This document shows, piece by piece, positions 1-8,960 of a DNA stretch of 64,000 bases. This DNA is from Candidatus Endonucleibacter sp. (ex Gigantidas childressi) (GTDB lineage: Bacteria; Pseudomonadota; Gammaproteobacteria; Pseudomonadales; Endozoicomonadaceae): positions 310,001 to 374,000 of the forward strand of contig JASXSU010000002.1 of NCBI GenBank assembly GCA_030674875.1, given 5' to 3'. The translations under genes were made by a program, and so were the position numbers. The notes beneath the pieces were generated by a model, which was not told where the DNA came from, did no database searches, and worked only from the letters and a program-made list of their open reading frames with translations. Positions within the stretch are counted from its first letter, which is position 1. Each line of letters starts with the position of its first letter.

Positions 1-2
1 TT

Positions 3-1235
3 CCTAATGCAGATGCCATCGTTAACCCCAACCAGCCCAATTGCCCATTTCCAGGAAAAAACACCGCCGGGGTCGGTATTATTTTTTATGTCATGTGCGC
101 ATTACGCCAATGTCTCCGAGAAAACGGATGGTTTACAAATCATCCCGAACCAAACCTTGCCTCGTTTCTCGACCTTGTCGCTCTAGGTACCGTAGCAGAT
201 GTTGTTAGTCTTGATTCTCCTAACCGTATTTTAGTTTCCCAGGGTCTGGCTCGCATTCGCTCAAATAACTGCCGTCTTGGCATCAAAGCTCTCGCTGAAG
301 TATCTGGGCGCGACATCACCCAGCTAACCGCACCGGATCTTGGCTATGCCTTAGGCCCACGCCTAAATGCCGCAGGCCGACTTGATGATATGTCCATCGG
401 CATTGAACTACTAATTACCGAGCACACCGACCACGCCAAAGAATTAGCCTCAAAACTTAACAACCTCAATCAAGAGCGCAAAGAAATAGAATCAGGCATG
501 CAAAGCGAGGCTATAATCGAACTTGAACAACTGCAATTCAATGATGATAAAATCGAATTACCTTGGGGGCTATGTCTATTTAAAGATAACTGGCACCAAG
601 GAGTCGTTGGTATTCTTGCCTCACGGATCAAAGAAAAATTACATCGCCCAGTTATCATCTTTGCCAAAGTCGATAATGGTGAAATAAAAGGGTCAGCACG
701 CTCAGTCCCTAGCCTACACATACGTGATGCCCTAGACAATATCGCCAGAAAACAACCTGGATTAATCTTGAAGTTCGGGGGACATGCCATGGCCGCGGGA
801 CTGTCTATTAAAAAAGTAGACCTTCCTCTTTTCAAAAAAGAGTTTGACAAAGAAGTGCGCAGCCAACTCAGCAAAGAACACCTGAATGCGGAAATTCATA
901 CTGATGGCGAGCTTCAACCCGAAGATATCACCATAGCCACCGCCGAACACCTTAAAGAAGGCGGCCCTTGGGGGCACAACTTCTCAGAGCCTTCGTTTAA
1001 CGGACGTTTCCGAGTTATAGAGCAACGTCTTGTAGGCAAAAAACACCTAAAACTATCATTAAAAACATTGTCTTCTGAACTACTGATTGACGCTATCGCA
1101 TTTAATATTGATCCTCAACTCTGGCCAAACCCAGCTATCAAACAATTAGATATTGTTTATAAACTAGATATCAATAAATATCGGGGCCAACAACGTCTTC
1201 AGCTTCTTGTGGATTATTTGCACACTGCACCATGA
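3..1235 (+). CDS. recJ: RecJ single-strand 5'-3' exonuclease, 3' part (gene starts before the window)
   Basis: The reading frame is already open at base 3 and encodes the RecJ core: a segment reading DAIVNPNQPNCPFPGKN followed by GVGIIFYVMCALR, then DLVALGTVADVV and GPRLNAAGRLDD, which match the DHH-family phosphoesterase domain of RecJ. Further on, FGGHAMAAGLSI is the DHHA1 nucleic-acid-binding motif. About 410 residues are visible, so roughly the N-terminal third with the first metal-binding motifs lies outside. RecJ degrades 5' single-stranded ends in RecF-pathway recombination and mismatch repair. The ATG at position 93 is internal and is not the start. The C-terminus looks intact. The frame ends at TGA 1233-1235, about 90 bp before the PqiA-like gene on the same strand. 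Confidence 0.95.
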   Translation, partial: PNADAIVNPNQPNCPFPGKNTAGVGIIFYVMCALRQCLRENGWFTNHPEPNLASFLDLVALGTVADVVSLDSPNRILVSQGLARIRSNNCRLGIKALAEVSGRDITQLTAPDLGYALGPRLNAAGRLDDMSIGIELLITEHTDHAKELASKLNNLNQERKEIESGMQSEAIIELEQLQFNDDKIELPWGLCLFKDNWHQGVVGILASRIKEKLHRPVIIFAKVDNGEIKGSARSVPSLHIRDALDNIARKQPGLILKFGGHAMAAGLSIKKVDLPLFKKEFDKEVRSQLSKEHLNAEIHTDGELQPEDITIATAEHLKEGGPWGHNFSEPSFNGRFRVIEQRLVGKKHLKLSLKTLSSELLIDAIAFNIDPQLWPNPAIKQLDIVYKLDINKYRGQQRLQLLVDYLHTAP

Positions 1236-1328
1236 ACCAATCAATTCCATTTTCTCCAACAGGAAAAATTCCTCGAGTCAGCTATAGTCAATTAGCAAAA
1301 ATCAAAAAATACTTTACGGAATCCATAT

Positions 1329-1955
1329 ATGAAAACACAAAACATCTCCTTACTTTTAGCTACACTCTTGTCTGCCATCCTTTTAATACCGGGAATAACC
1401 CAGCCTCTTATCAGCCTACAGGCAGACATGAACCGCCAAGCAGTTATAAATGAAGGGAAAACACTGATCTGCGAACAAAATATGCATCCAGCCATGGCAT
1501 CAATGGCTACTCAATTTCTTGACGGCTTAAAAGTTAAAGGAAAAACCAATCTATATAATAAAACTCGTTCTATATTCGGCACTGCCGAAGATCTGTGGAA
1601 GTCGGGCAACCTTTTGGTCGCATTGCTCATCGTGGTATTCAGTATTATCATTCCGGCCACAAAAACCCTGTTAATATTGACGGCCTGCCTAATTAAAAAC
1701 ACCCGCCCACTAATTAGGCTTAATAGCTTTCTCAGCAAGTGGTCTATGGCTGATGTATTTGCCATCGGCGTTATTGTCGCATGCCTTGCCGCTAACGGCA
1801 CATCATCAGAAAAAGCATTGATGTCATTTAATGCCGAATTGCACGTCGGATTCTACTGGTTCCTAAGTTACTGCCTAGCGTCTATCGCAACGGGACAATT
1901 ACTTATCCACATTCATACCAGTACTACACCCAAGATCATTGACAATGCAGGCTAG
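1329..1955 (+). CDS. PqiA-like (paraquat-inducible protein A family) inner-membrane protein
   Basis: This 208-residue protein starts with a hydrophobic segment (about residues 5-28) and has three more membrane segments at about 95-118, 140-158 and 172-192. The stretches TRSIFGTAEDLWKSGN, IPATKTLL and LSKWSMADVFAIGV are typical of the PqiA domain, where a membrane helix pair carries a conserved W-S-M-x-D-V-F motif. E. coli PqiA has two such domains and cytoplasmic zinc ribbons; this protein has a single domain and no CxxC ribbon. Family members support MCE-type lipid transport across the envelope, but no MCE (PqiB) gene is adjacent here, so the partner is unknown. It may be transcribed with recJ, 93 bp upstream. 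Confidence 0.75.
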   Translation: MKTQNISLLLATLLSAILLIPGITQPLISLQADMNRQAVINEGKTLICEQNMHPAMASMATQFLDGLKVKGKTNLYNKTRSIFGTAEDLWKSGNLLVALLIVVFSIIIPATKTLLILTACLIKNTRPLIRLNSFLSKWSMADVFAIGVIVACLAANGTSSEKALMSFNAELHVGFYWFLSYCLASIATGQLLIHIHTSTTPKIIDNAG

Positions 1956-2571
1956 CCGCAGGGACGAGCCCACATAAAAAACATCCTCACAACGCTGAGA
2001 CTAGATTATACTCGGCGTGAGGTTGCTTACTGCAAACGCCCACCCCAGCTACCTACGACTCATAGACTCATGTAACTTAGCTCGCTTGTCGTCTTTGCAC
2101 ATCTTCAATGTATAACTGATATGAAATAATAAGTTCGAAAAACTGAAATAATAGCACCTAAAAAATAGCTATTACTCAAGCTCAACTAACTATACCAGCT
2201 ACCCTTGAAAATGTGCGCAAACAGCAGGCTAGCAACGTATTCTGGCTCAAAAAAACAAAAACACTACCACTGATGCATAAAAAACAACCAAAATCGATTT
2301 TATACTATTTTTATCGATAGTTTTCATCTTTCTCAGCACTTATACACTAGGTTATCCACTGATTTTCTGAGTAATTAAGATTTTCCCTTATAATTCTTAC
2401 AGTTAGAGCGATCCGTAGTAATTATCACGCCTGTGTATTGTTTTGATATTTGTGTAACAAACTAGCTACCAGTTACGATTGAGATCATTAGGTTGAAACC
2501 GTGAGAAACAGAGTTCAAAAACTGTTTTTTTTCCGTTATACTATTCGCATGTGAAGCTAGGGGGACGTATA
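1956..2571. other. Non-coding stretch with degenerate palindromic repeats
   Basis: No convincing gene. An imperfect hairpin (1985-2022, arms CCTCAC..GCTGAG and CTCGGCGTGAGG) follows the PqiA-like gene and could end its transcript, but there is no T-run. From about 2036 to 2230 lie decayed copies of the dispersed TACCC-type palindromic element. The rest is AT-rich and leads into the yheV-like gene; TATACT at 2538-2543 is a possible -10 box. Confidence 0.5.
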
Positions 2572-2805
2572 ATGTCAAAAAGATTTATTGCTGGAGCAGT
2601 ATGCCCTTCCTGTGGCGTAATAGATACCATTCAGATATTCACAGATGGGATACTGAAACATAGGGAGTGTGTCGTATGCCACTACTCTGATGCAATAAGA
2701 CCTGATCATAGCCCTAATAACGAGCTGCCAAAAACACATATTTCTCGTGAAGAAATCACTTTAAATAAAGATGTAGATGTTATTAGAATTATTGATGACT
2801 CGTAA
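2572..2805 (+). CDS. YheV-like small zinc-ribbon protein (DUF2387 type)
   Basis: The 77-residue product begins MSKRFIAGAVCPSC, the signature of the YheV family (putative metal-binding proteins of about 65-80 residues). Two cysteine pairs, C11/C14 and C33/C36, form an apparent zinc ribbon; a polar tail follows. The open frame extends upstream to a GTG at 2551, but I prefer ATG 2572 because AGGGGG lies about 8 bases before it and because family members start with M-x-K-R-F. In many gammaproteobacteria yheV sits beside prlC; here its neighbours are repeats and an IS30 remnant, so the original context is lost. The function of the family is not established. Confidence 0.8.
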   Translation: MSKRFIAGAVCPSCGVIDTIQIFTDGILKHRECVVCHYSDAIRPDHSPNNELPKTHISREEITLNKDVDVIRIIDDS

Positions 2806-2967
2806 ATAATTCTGTGGGATCATCAGCTTCGCTTATTATACGACACCAGTAATTGCCATATTAGCTACAATCCTATTAGCCTGCTATGGAAATCACTCCC
2901 TAATTAAATAAAAATTGACGGCCTTTCTAAAAATAAAATTAATAAGGATTGATTTCTAATCAACATA

Positions 2968-3621
2968 CTACATGCAGAAAGAAATAGCAGCGTCAGTAGG
3001 TATCAGTAAGAGTGCTTTATCACGAGAGTTGAGTCGTAATACCAGTGATGGATGGCTACGGTGCTGAAAGCGTCCACGCACTAGCCAGTCAGCGTAGAGT
3101 GACAGCTACAAAGTTTAGCAAAACAGATGAACGACACATGCCCATAATAAAGAAAGGGCTATTGCTTGGTTGGTCTCCTGAAAATATCAGTTTCCGGATG
3201 AAGGTGGAAGTGCCCGACATCGCACTCAGCCACACCACTGTTTATAAACGTGTTGCTACTACAAAGTGCGTGGAGGCTCTTTGTATAAGAATCTACCACG
3301 CTTCGGCAAGAGGCGCTGCAAAGGTGGTAAGCGTAAGGCTGGGCGTATCACGACCCCAGATCTCGTCTATATTTCCTATCAGCCCGCACTTGTTGATCTG
3401 CGGTCTCGTCTAGGCGATTGGGAGGGTGATACTATGTATGGATAGAACGCCCATCTGATGACCCGTGTAGACCGCAAGAGCTGGTTAACTTTAATAGGGA
3501 AAGTTGATACAAACACACCGAAGTTGTTACTGAAAGTATGATCAAACTTCTGAAGCGGGTGTCATCGGTCTGCACAATCACCCTAGATAATGGTGGTGAG
3601 TTTGCAGCCCATGAAAAGTAA
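2968..3621 (+). pseudogene. IS30-family transposase remnant (type A), frameshifted and truncated
   Basis: This stretch is a close copy of the IS30 transposase at 15921-16965, read on the opposite strand. It begins inside the helix-turn-helix region (MQKEIA..) and includes the longest open piece at 3045-3413. Compared with the other copy it has an indel near 3045 and lacks one base near 3250, which shifts the frame before the conserved GGSLYKNLP segment. It ends abruptly after the motif for LDNGGEFAAHE at about 3621, losing the C-terminal third. Both element ends are missing, so it cannot move itself. It borders the promoter region of the secreted ankyrin gene. Confidence 0.88.
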
Positions 3622-3688
3622 TATATAAGTTAATAACTGTGGTATGATAAGATGCGAAATACTTAATTAGAGCATAAAGGCTGAGAAA

Positions 3689-4450
3689 ATGAAAAAAACA
3701 CATTTATTAATGATATTATCTATAATTGTCAGTTTTACCATAAATGCTGGAGAAACTATTAATGATGACGATCAAAAACAAACAAATGATCACACTGCAA
3801 TACTAAAGAATGATGCTACGTCAAAATCAATATTACCTCCAATCGTTGAGGAATTTAAATACTGCTTAGATCCCAGCTTAGATATTAACACACATACTAT
3901 CGATGGCAGTCCATGCCTACACTATTTTATAAAACGTTCTCATATGAAGATGGCCACTATGATTCTTAAAGTAAAACGAAATGTAGCGGTAAATCCTAAT
4001 ATAACTGACAATTCTGGATCTACTCCTCTGCATATTGCTGGAGAAATAGATTTAGAACCAACTAACATAATATGTACATCAACAATGGCATATAATGCTT
4101 TTTTAGAAGCAAAAGTGAAACAGTCTTCTTCTAGCCACGAAGAAATGATGGCATTTATAAATGCTGATGCACCAGAAGCCCTAGAAGCCCTAGAAGTATC
4201 TCAAGAGCAAGCAACCAGTGTATTTACAATGCGTGTTCTTCTAGATATATTAGCCAATACATTTTCTCAAAATGTCGGAATATCCACAACAGAAAGAGCT
4301 CGTATAATAATGGCAGGGTTATCTCTATTAGAAGATCCAGAAGATTATAAAACAGAATTTGTAGAACTTATTAACACATTAATGAGTCTTGGAGCAGATA
4401 TCACATTAAAAAATAACGACGGGGAAACACCTGCTGATTTACCCATATGA
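3689..4450 (+). CDS. Secreted ankyrin-repeat protein, function unknown
   Basis: The 253-residue product has a clear Sec signal peptide (KK followed by a hydrophobic core, residues 1-20, probable cleavage after NA in INAGE). Two ankyrin-like pieces are visible: NITDNSGSTPLHIAGEIDL near residues 109-127 and LMSLGADITLKNNDGETPADL near the C-terminus. The middle, with a serine-rich patch and an alanine/glutamate stretch, is not recognisable. A periplasmic or exported ankyrin protein in an IS-rich zone fits a host-interaction role, but this is inference. A weak A/G-rich site (GAGAAA) precedes the ATG. There is no operon partner: the gene stands between an IS30 remnant and an IS630 remnant. Confidence 0.75.
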   Translation: MKKTHLLMILSIIVSFTINAGETINDDDQKQTNDHTAILKNDATSKSILPPIVEEFKYCLDPSLDINTHTIDGSPCLHYFIKRSHMKMATMILKVKRNVAVNPNITDNSGSTPLHIAGEIDLEPTNIICTSTMAYNAFLEAKVKQSSSSHEEMMAFINADAPEALEALEVSQEQATSVFTMRVLLDILANTFSQNVGISTTERARIIMAGLSLLEDPEDYKTEFVELINTLMSLGADITLKNNDGETPADLPI

Positions 4451-4559
4451 ACGAAACAAAATATGTAACAGGCCTAAAAAAGCAGTTTGATCGTGTTTTA
4501 CACAATTATTTTTGAGCACCTACCTATATACGTTACCATTAAAGGTGGCGTATATACCC

Positions 4560-4900
4560 AAGAAAGTTCAAGATGCAGATTGCCTCATCTCAAAATTGTC
4601 ATTAATTCTTCTGATCAATGAATAACCCATTTTTGGTACAGCTTCATAAAAGAAATTATTTATTTTTTGTTGAAATACCCTTAGTAGTTACGAAATATTC
4701 ATTATTTCGGGCATGTTCACTCATGACCTTCCATAATCTCTCAATAGTGTTCAAATTGGGGCTGTAAAACGGAAGGTAATGTAGCTTTATTTTCAATTTC
4801 TTGGCTACCTCAACCAACTCCTTGAGTAATGGTAGCCAGCACCATTAAGGGTCTTGTATTTATCAAAGATAACTAAGCGAAGTCAGAGTAATTGTTGGCA
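4560..4900 (-). pseudogene. IS630-family transposase remnant (C-terminal part)
   Basis: Read on the minus strand this encodes YSPNLNTIERLWKVM, the hallmark DDE C-terminal motif of IS630/Tc1-mariner transposases, preceded by KELVEVAKKLKIKLHYLPF. The frame is broken at least twice: around 4820 (just before KELVEV) and around 4672 (before FQQKINNFFYEAVP). The terminal residues appear to be RRINDNF near 4600. Upstream of about 4900 the similarity fades. IS630 elements insert at TA and duplicate it, which matters because the small palindromic repeats in this window show the same target pattern. Confidence 0.85.
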
Positions 4901-4954
4901 TGAATAGATAATGCAAAAAAACCACTTCAAAATAAAGCACCTTCAATAATCTGG

Positions 4955-5080
4955 GTATATATTCCGATATCTGGACTAGCTGCCCGCCTTCGCCGAAACT
5001 CCTCGACTACACGGTATTAGTTGGTAGAGCTACCGCAGCAAGGCCAATATAAGCTGCGCATGGCTTAATGACACTATTCG
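4955..5080 (-). pseudogene. IS4-type transposase remnant
   Basis: This stretch resembles part of the IS4-type element at about 58368-58470 (matching ACACGGTAT.AGTT and GGACT..CTGCC.GCC blocks in the same order) but is heavily mutated. No open frame remains. It was recognised only by comparison with the three other copies in the window. Confidence 0.6.
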
Positions 5081-5466
5081 ACAAACTAATGCACAAATAG
5101 AATTTGAGTTCAGATAATACATAAGAATTTAGCAATTTTTATTCATAACAGGCGAATAAACCTTGTGCACAGGTCGACTAATCCACTATGACAATTTAGC
5201 CAATGTAAACAATGTTGGTCGGTTTATTGCTCTTCTTGTCAAGCTACTTACACACAATTATTAGGAACGAATATAAATCACAATAAGCCTTATTGCATTA
5301 ATCCTGCCTATCACACTTATACCCTTGTAGATGTGGGGGGCGGGTTATTGAGCGCCCTTCTCACTAACCCAAACCACCTACTACTGGGGCTCATGGAAAT
5401 CAGCTTGTTTCTCGCCTAGTAACTCCAAATACCTTGAATACACTTATAAAAACAAAGCACCAATTT
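5081..5466. other. Non-coding stretch with a palindromic repeat
   Basis: No gene found. The first 220 bp is AT-rich without visible signals. At 5313-5437 there is a diverged copy of the dispersed palindromic element (left end TTATACCCTTG, inner CACCTACTACT and GGCTCATGG, right end ACCTTGAATA), lying just downstream of the yajL-like gene on the minus strand. Confidence 0.5.
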
Positions 5467-6051
5467 TTACAAAACCCAGTCTGCAACAGTCTGCTTGGCT
5501 ATAACGCCACATGCATCCTTACCATAAAGTACGTCAATCAATTTAAGCGAAAAACTAAACGCGCTACCAGGACCCTGAGCCGTCACAACACATTTATCCT
5601 GATCTACCACAACCGACTGATCAGGTTGAGGTATAGCACCTTCCAACTTATCTATGAAAGAAGGATAGCAGGTTGCTTTAACGCTATTCAACAAACCATA
5701 ACTAGCAAGAACGATAGCTGGTGCCGCGCATATAGCAGCATACCAATCGCCTCTTTCTTTTTGTTCCTGCAACATTTGCCTCAGGTACTTACAATCCCTA
5801 AGATTTTCGGATCCGGGCATCCCCCCAGGTAAGACGATCAGGTGATAAACATTCTGTATACAGCTTTCTATAGAACAATCGGCTTTAAACACAACGCCGT
5901 TGGCTGCGTGAATCTCAATATCATTATTGAGACTGCAACTAGCTACCGTGACTTCCGCCCCTGCACGTCGAAGTAAATCGATGATGGTGATAGCTTCAAT
6001 TTCTTCACAACCATCTGCTACTGGAACAAGCACCTGTTTAGACACATTCAT
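5467..6051 (-). CDS. yajL: DJ-1/PfpI family protein, YajL-like
   Basis: The 194 residues align over their full length with the YajL/DJ-1 group (E. coli YajL has 196). The nucleophile-elbow cysteine is C108 in AAICAAPAIVLA, and E19 in GCEEIEAI is the acidic partner that stabilises the reactive thiolate. LPGGMPGSENLRD and the segment TAQGPGSAFSFSLKLID are also family landmarks. Members are described as covalent chaperones and as glyoxalase or deglycase enzymes acting on glycated residues; the exact substrate cannot be told from sequence. ATG 6051 is the natural start (MNVSKQVLVPVADG). It is flanked by degenerate palindromic repeats on both sides and is probably transcribed alone. Confidence 0.88.
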   Translation of the reverse strand: MNVSKQVLVPVADGCEEIEAITIIDLLRRAGAEVTVASCSLNNDIEIHAANGVVFKADCSIESCIQNVYHLIVLPGGMPGSENLRDCKYLRQMLQEQKERGDWYAAICAAPAIVLASYGLLNSVKATCYPSFIDKLEGAIPQPDQSVVVDQDKCVVTAQGPGSAFSFSLKLIDVLYGKDACGVIAKQTVADWVL

Positions 6052-6310
6052 CCCTTACGAAATAAAACATTAACAAAGCAATATAACCACTCCCTCTTGA
6101 AGACACGAGGTTACTGACTACCCACAACTTCAATGATAACTACTATCCCACTTCTTGAAAGTGCAGTGTTGATAACTGCTCTCCCTCCCCACCTCTTACG
6201 TTCATGGGGGAGGCTCTCATTGTCGCTACGTAGCAATCCCAACAATACTTTAGATATAACTGCTGATACTATCCGGTTGCTCCTAAGCAATTAAAGAGAA
6301 ATCATTCGTC
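6052..6310. repeat. Decayed palindromic repeats between yajL and the patatin gene
   Basis: Two diverged copies of the dispersed element are recognisable, around 6085-6160 (CTCTTGAAGACACGAGGTTA) and around 6150-6270 (CTTGAAAGTGCAGTG, GGGGGAGGCTCTC). They fill the intergenic region between two minus-strand genes. Confidence 0.45.
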
Positions 6311-7285
6311 TTAAGTAGCACTTACAGCAATCTCTTTTCTTAACCTCTCCGCAACAGCATAACCCTGGGCGTAACCCAAATGATAATCCGCTACTAGCTT
6401 GGCTCTATCCTGAGTATTTCTCCCAGAACGAAGTGGTGTAGAAGGAGCTATTTGAGTTATCCGCACATCTTTAACCTGGTCAGGGTTCTTCAGGTCAGTA
6501 AGACAATTATTGTAAACAGCGTCATGTTCTCGAAAAAGGGCTGATATAGTCGGCTTATTCCGATATTTCCATGCTAAAAAGTGCTTACTAAACGACGTTT
6601 TTTTTTGGTAATCAAAAGGGCGTGTTCTAATTAATATAATGTCACGAAATCCGTCGTTCAATGCCTTCACTACCGGGATAGGATCTGAAAGACTGCCATC
6701 CATTATACACTGATGATCAACCTCCACAGGGGTTCTATAAATCATAGGCAAAGCACTACTGGCCTTGAGTATAAGCATCAGCCTTTCCAGCTGAGTAGAC
6801 TCTTCAATATCAAAGTACGCAGGTGATCCCGTTTCAGCATAAGTAGCTACTACACAAAACCTACTAGATACCAACGTTTTCTTAAATCGTCTAACATCAA
6901 GAGAATATAGTCTATTGACCCTATCAAATAAAAAATCAAGGTCAAACATATTTCCACCCTTCAAAAATCGGGAAACACTTATAAACTGAGGGTCTTGACA
7001 TAGCTCTGTATAAATGCGTAAATTTCGTCCCCGCTGCCCTGAAAGAAATGATGTCAAATTAAGCGCACCGGCAGATACCCCATAATAGGCATCAAACTTT
7101 CGAAATCGCTTATCATGAAACGCATCCAGTACGCCGGCTGTAAAGACACCACGCATACCACCACCTTCAACGACAAGTGCTTTTTGCTCTTCCAAAGATA
7201 TAGTAATGGCTTGCATTCCTGATTTTAAAATAATAAATTGACCAATTAAACTAATGCGCATCTTCGGATTGCTGAAACTCATCAT
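6311..7285 (-). CDS. Patatin-like phospholipase (YjjU type)
   Basis: The 324-residue protein carries all patatin landmarks: the oxyanion loop GGGMRGVF (41-48), the nucleophile motif GVSAG (69-73, Ser71), and the catalytic aspartate in MDGSLSDPIP (Asp195; the family more often has DG-A/G). Such enzymes are lipid acyl hydrolases using a Ser-Asp dyad. Bacterial members are cytoplasmic, membrane-associated or secreted effectors; no signal peptide is seen. The start is uncertain: ATG 7285 gives about 35 residues before the first beta strand, while Met24 (7216) gives MQAITISLEEQKALVVEGGG, closer to usual family length. Neither has a strong ribosome-binding site. Neighbours give no pathway hint. Confidence 0.85.
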   Translation of the reverse strand: MMSFSNPKMRISLIGQFIILKSGMQAITISLEEQKALVVEGGGMRGVFTAGVLDAFHDKRFRKFDAYYGVSAGALNLTSFLSGQRGRNLRIYTELCQDPQFISVSRFLKGGNMFDLDFLFDRVNRLYSLDVRRFKKTLVSSRFCVVATYAETGSPAYFDIEESTQLERLMLILKASSALPMIYRTPVEVDHQCIMDGSLSDPIPVVKALNDGFRDIILIRTRPFDYQKKTSFSKHFLAWKYRNKPTISALFREHDAVYNNCLTDLKNPDQVKDVRITQIAPSTPLRSGRNTQDRAKLVADYHLGYAQGYAVAERLRKEIAVSAT

Positions 7286-7636
7286 AATACCAACAACTTT
7301 CTGATTGCAACCTCCAACTACACACCAATTTGCTTCAGCCTAGACCCATTACTGTTGAAAATACGGAAGTACTGGACTCATGTGTCGACACTCATTATTC
7401 GCTATCAAGTTCACACAAGCTTGCTCCCTTGCCAACTATGCATATCCAAACACCTTAGACATAAAACAACAAGATTTATTCATTGCCAACAGATATTATT
7501 TACTATTTTTCTTCAAGATTCTGCCTTGTTGTCAGCGTTCGATCACCACAGTAACCTAGCGCTCCAAAGATTCTGTGACCACGCTTACTTATCGCCGCTT
7601 AGCAACTCCTAATAATGTGGATATATCTGAATAAAC
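7286..7636. other. Non-coding stretch
   Basis: No supported gene or repeat. A short open frame at 7355-7612 has no recognisable motif and no ribosome-binding site, and I do not call it. The region separates the patatin gene from the decayed end of the tRNA array. Confidence 0.4.
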
Positions 7637-7711
7637 TGGTTGCGGGATTCGGATGAACCAACGACCTTCGGGTCATGAACCCCACGAGCTACCAAGCTGC
7701 TCCATCTCGCG
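7637..7711 (-). pseudogene. Decayed initiator tRNA-Met copy
   Basis: This is the most promoter-distal member of a three-copy tandem array. It keeps the CAT anticodon and the CCA end, but is about 75 nt instead of 77: two bases are lost at the T-loop and several stem positions are changed (for example in the T stem and the D arm). The anticodon stem is also damaged. It is unlikely to fold as a functional tRNA. The downstream spacer is still clearly similar to those of the intact copies, showing that the whole unit was duplicated. Confidence 0.8.
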
Positions 7712-7868
7712 ATCAAAAAAGGTTTCTTACAGCTCACTAAAGCTAGCGTAGCCGTCATCAGTCATGTTTTCTGGTGGGAAATATTAATACGCATATCTAT
7801 TTTTTCTTTTTATCTTCAGTGACACAAAAGACAGCAAATGATTTTTTACACCATCCACTTAATAAACT

Positions 7869-7945
<77 letters not shown>

Positions 7946-8103
7946 ACAAAAAAAGGTTTTTTACGGCTCGCCAAAGCTAGCGTAGCCATCATCAGTCGTA
8001 CTTTCTGGTAGGAAAAATATATTTTGCATATCTATTTTTCCTTTTTATCTCCTGTGATACTGAAGATAGCAGATGATTTTTTACACCATACACTAGATCA
8101 ATT

Positions 8104-8180
<77 letters not shown>

Positions 8181-8497
8181 ACAAAAATCTCCAATTTCTT
8201 TAACTCTCAGACTTACTTCACTTCAGAAACAATATTGTTGTTCCAAGTGAGTGATGCATTATATGGAAGTTCTCAGCAATGTCAACAAACAAATGATATC
8301 AATTACATAATAATTAGCTTTAAATCACCTATCCCTTTACCGCTCTAAGAATAGGGGTGATATTAGATCCTATAGCAATATATGGAATAAAACATTTAGC
8401 AGCTCTAAAAAAACAATTTAACAGTTTTTGCATAGTTGTTTTTAAGCACCATCTATTATACCAGTTACCATTAACAGCGCTGACAACCAACAAAGTC
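8181..8497. other. Upstream region of the tRNA array
   Basis: Apart from the promoter at 8258-8285 no gene is present. Around 8396-8475 the sequence resembles the stretch at about 4470-4545 (shared blocks such as CTAAAAAA.CA.TTT and GTTACCATTAA), a diverged dispersed repeat. Confidence 0.45.
8258..8285 (-). promoter_or_regulatory. Sigma-70 promoter of the initiator tRNA array
   Basis: On the minus strand TTGACA (8285-8280) is followed after 16 bases by TATAAT (8263-8258). Both hexamers are perfect consensus. Transcription would start near 8250, giving a leader of about 70 nt before the first tRNA at 8180. No comparable promoter is visible between the tandem units, so they are probably co-transcribed and processed. 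Confidence 0.8.
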
Positions 8498-8903
8498 GGA
8501 TTCACATCTGAAGTGCATCACTTGACTAGGTAGAAGAAAGGGCCAGCTGAAGGTAAGCACCTACCATTTTCTCCGGCAAGAGATGAAGTGATGACGATAA
8601 CTTACCAACAACTGGCTTACGAACAACGATGCCAGATTTCCGCACTAAAGAAGAGCGGTTGTAGCCAAAGGGAGATAGCGGAGATCATTGGCACCAGCCA
8701 GTCCACGGTGAGTCGTGAGTTGGCAAGGAATACTGGCGAACGTAGATATAGGCAAGCACAAGGTCGAACAGATAGGCTGCGTACAGAGTCGGCTCGGGAG
8801 AGTAGAATGACGCCAAAAATGATCGTTCTGATTGAATCAAAGCTGTGTGTAGAGTAGAGACCAGAGCATATTTTAGGTTGGTTGCTGAATGATCAGACAA
8901 TAC
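8498..8903 (+). pseudogene. IS30-family element, type B: left end and transposase N-terminus only
   Basis: The left end (GGATTC..ATCTGAAGTGCATCAC) is followed by an untranslated leader and a transposase start at 8591. The first 80 or so residues include the IS30 helix-turn-helix: YEQRCQISALKKSGCSQREIAEIIGTSQSTVSREL. The frame stops at 8857. Similarity to the copy at 55.4-56.1 kb continues to the codons for LLNDQ near 8900 and then ends at a 57-bp repeat. The catalytic domain is missing, so the fragment cannot transpose. Confidence 0.85.
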
Positions 8904-8960
8904 TTAGTTAAGGGAACATCAATGGCAGGACTAACTCAGCAACGATGTAATATCATCGCG
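8904..8960. repeat. 57-bp exact repeat (copy 1)
   Basis: These 57 bases are identical to 17181-17237. In both places one edge touches a fragment of the type B IS30 element (here its broken inner end, there its outer end). No function is evident. Confidence 0.9.

Noticed and set aside
1232-1453. 73-codon frame overlapping the recJ stop by ATGA
   Set aside because: Despite the coupling-like overlap it has no recognisable family and runs through the start of the PqiA-like gene in another frame.
2340-2360. Two DnaA-box-like 9-mers (TTATACACT and TTATCCACT) three bases apart
   Set aside because: Only two imperfect boxes, with no dnaA, dnaN, rpmH or gidA genes nearby; not enough for an origin.
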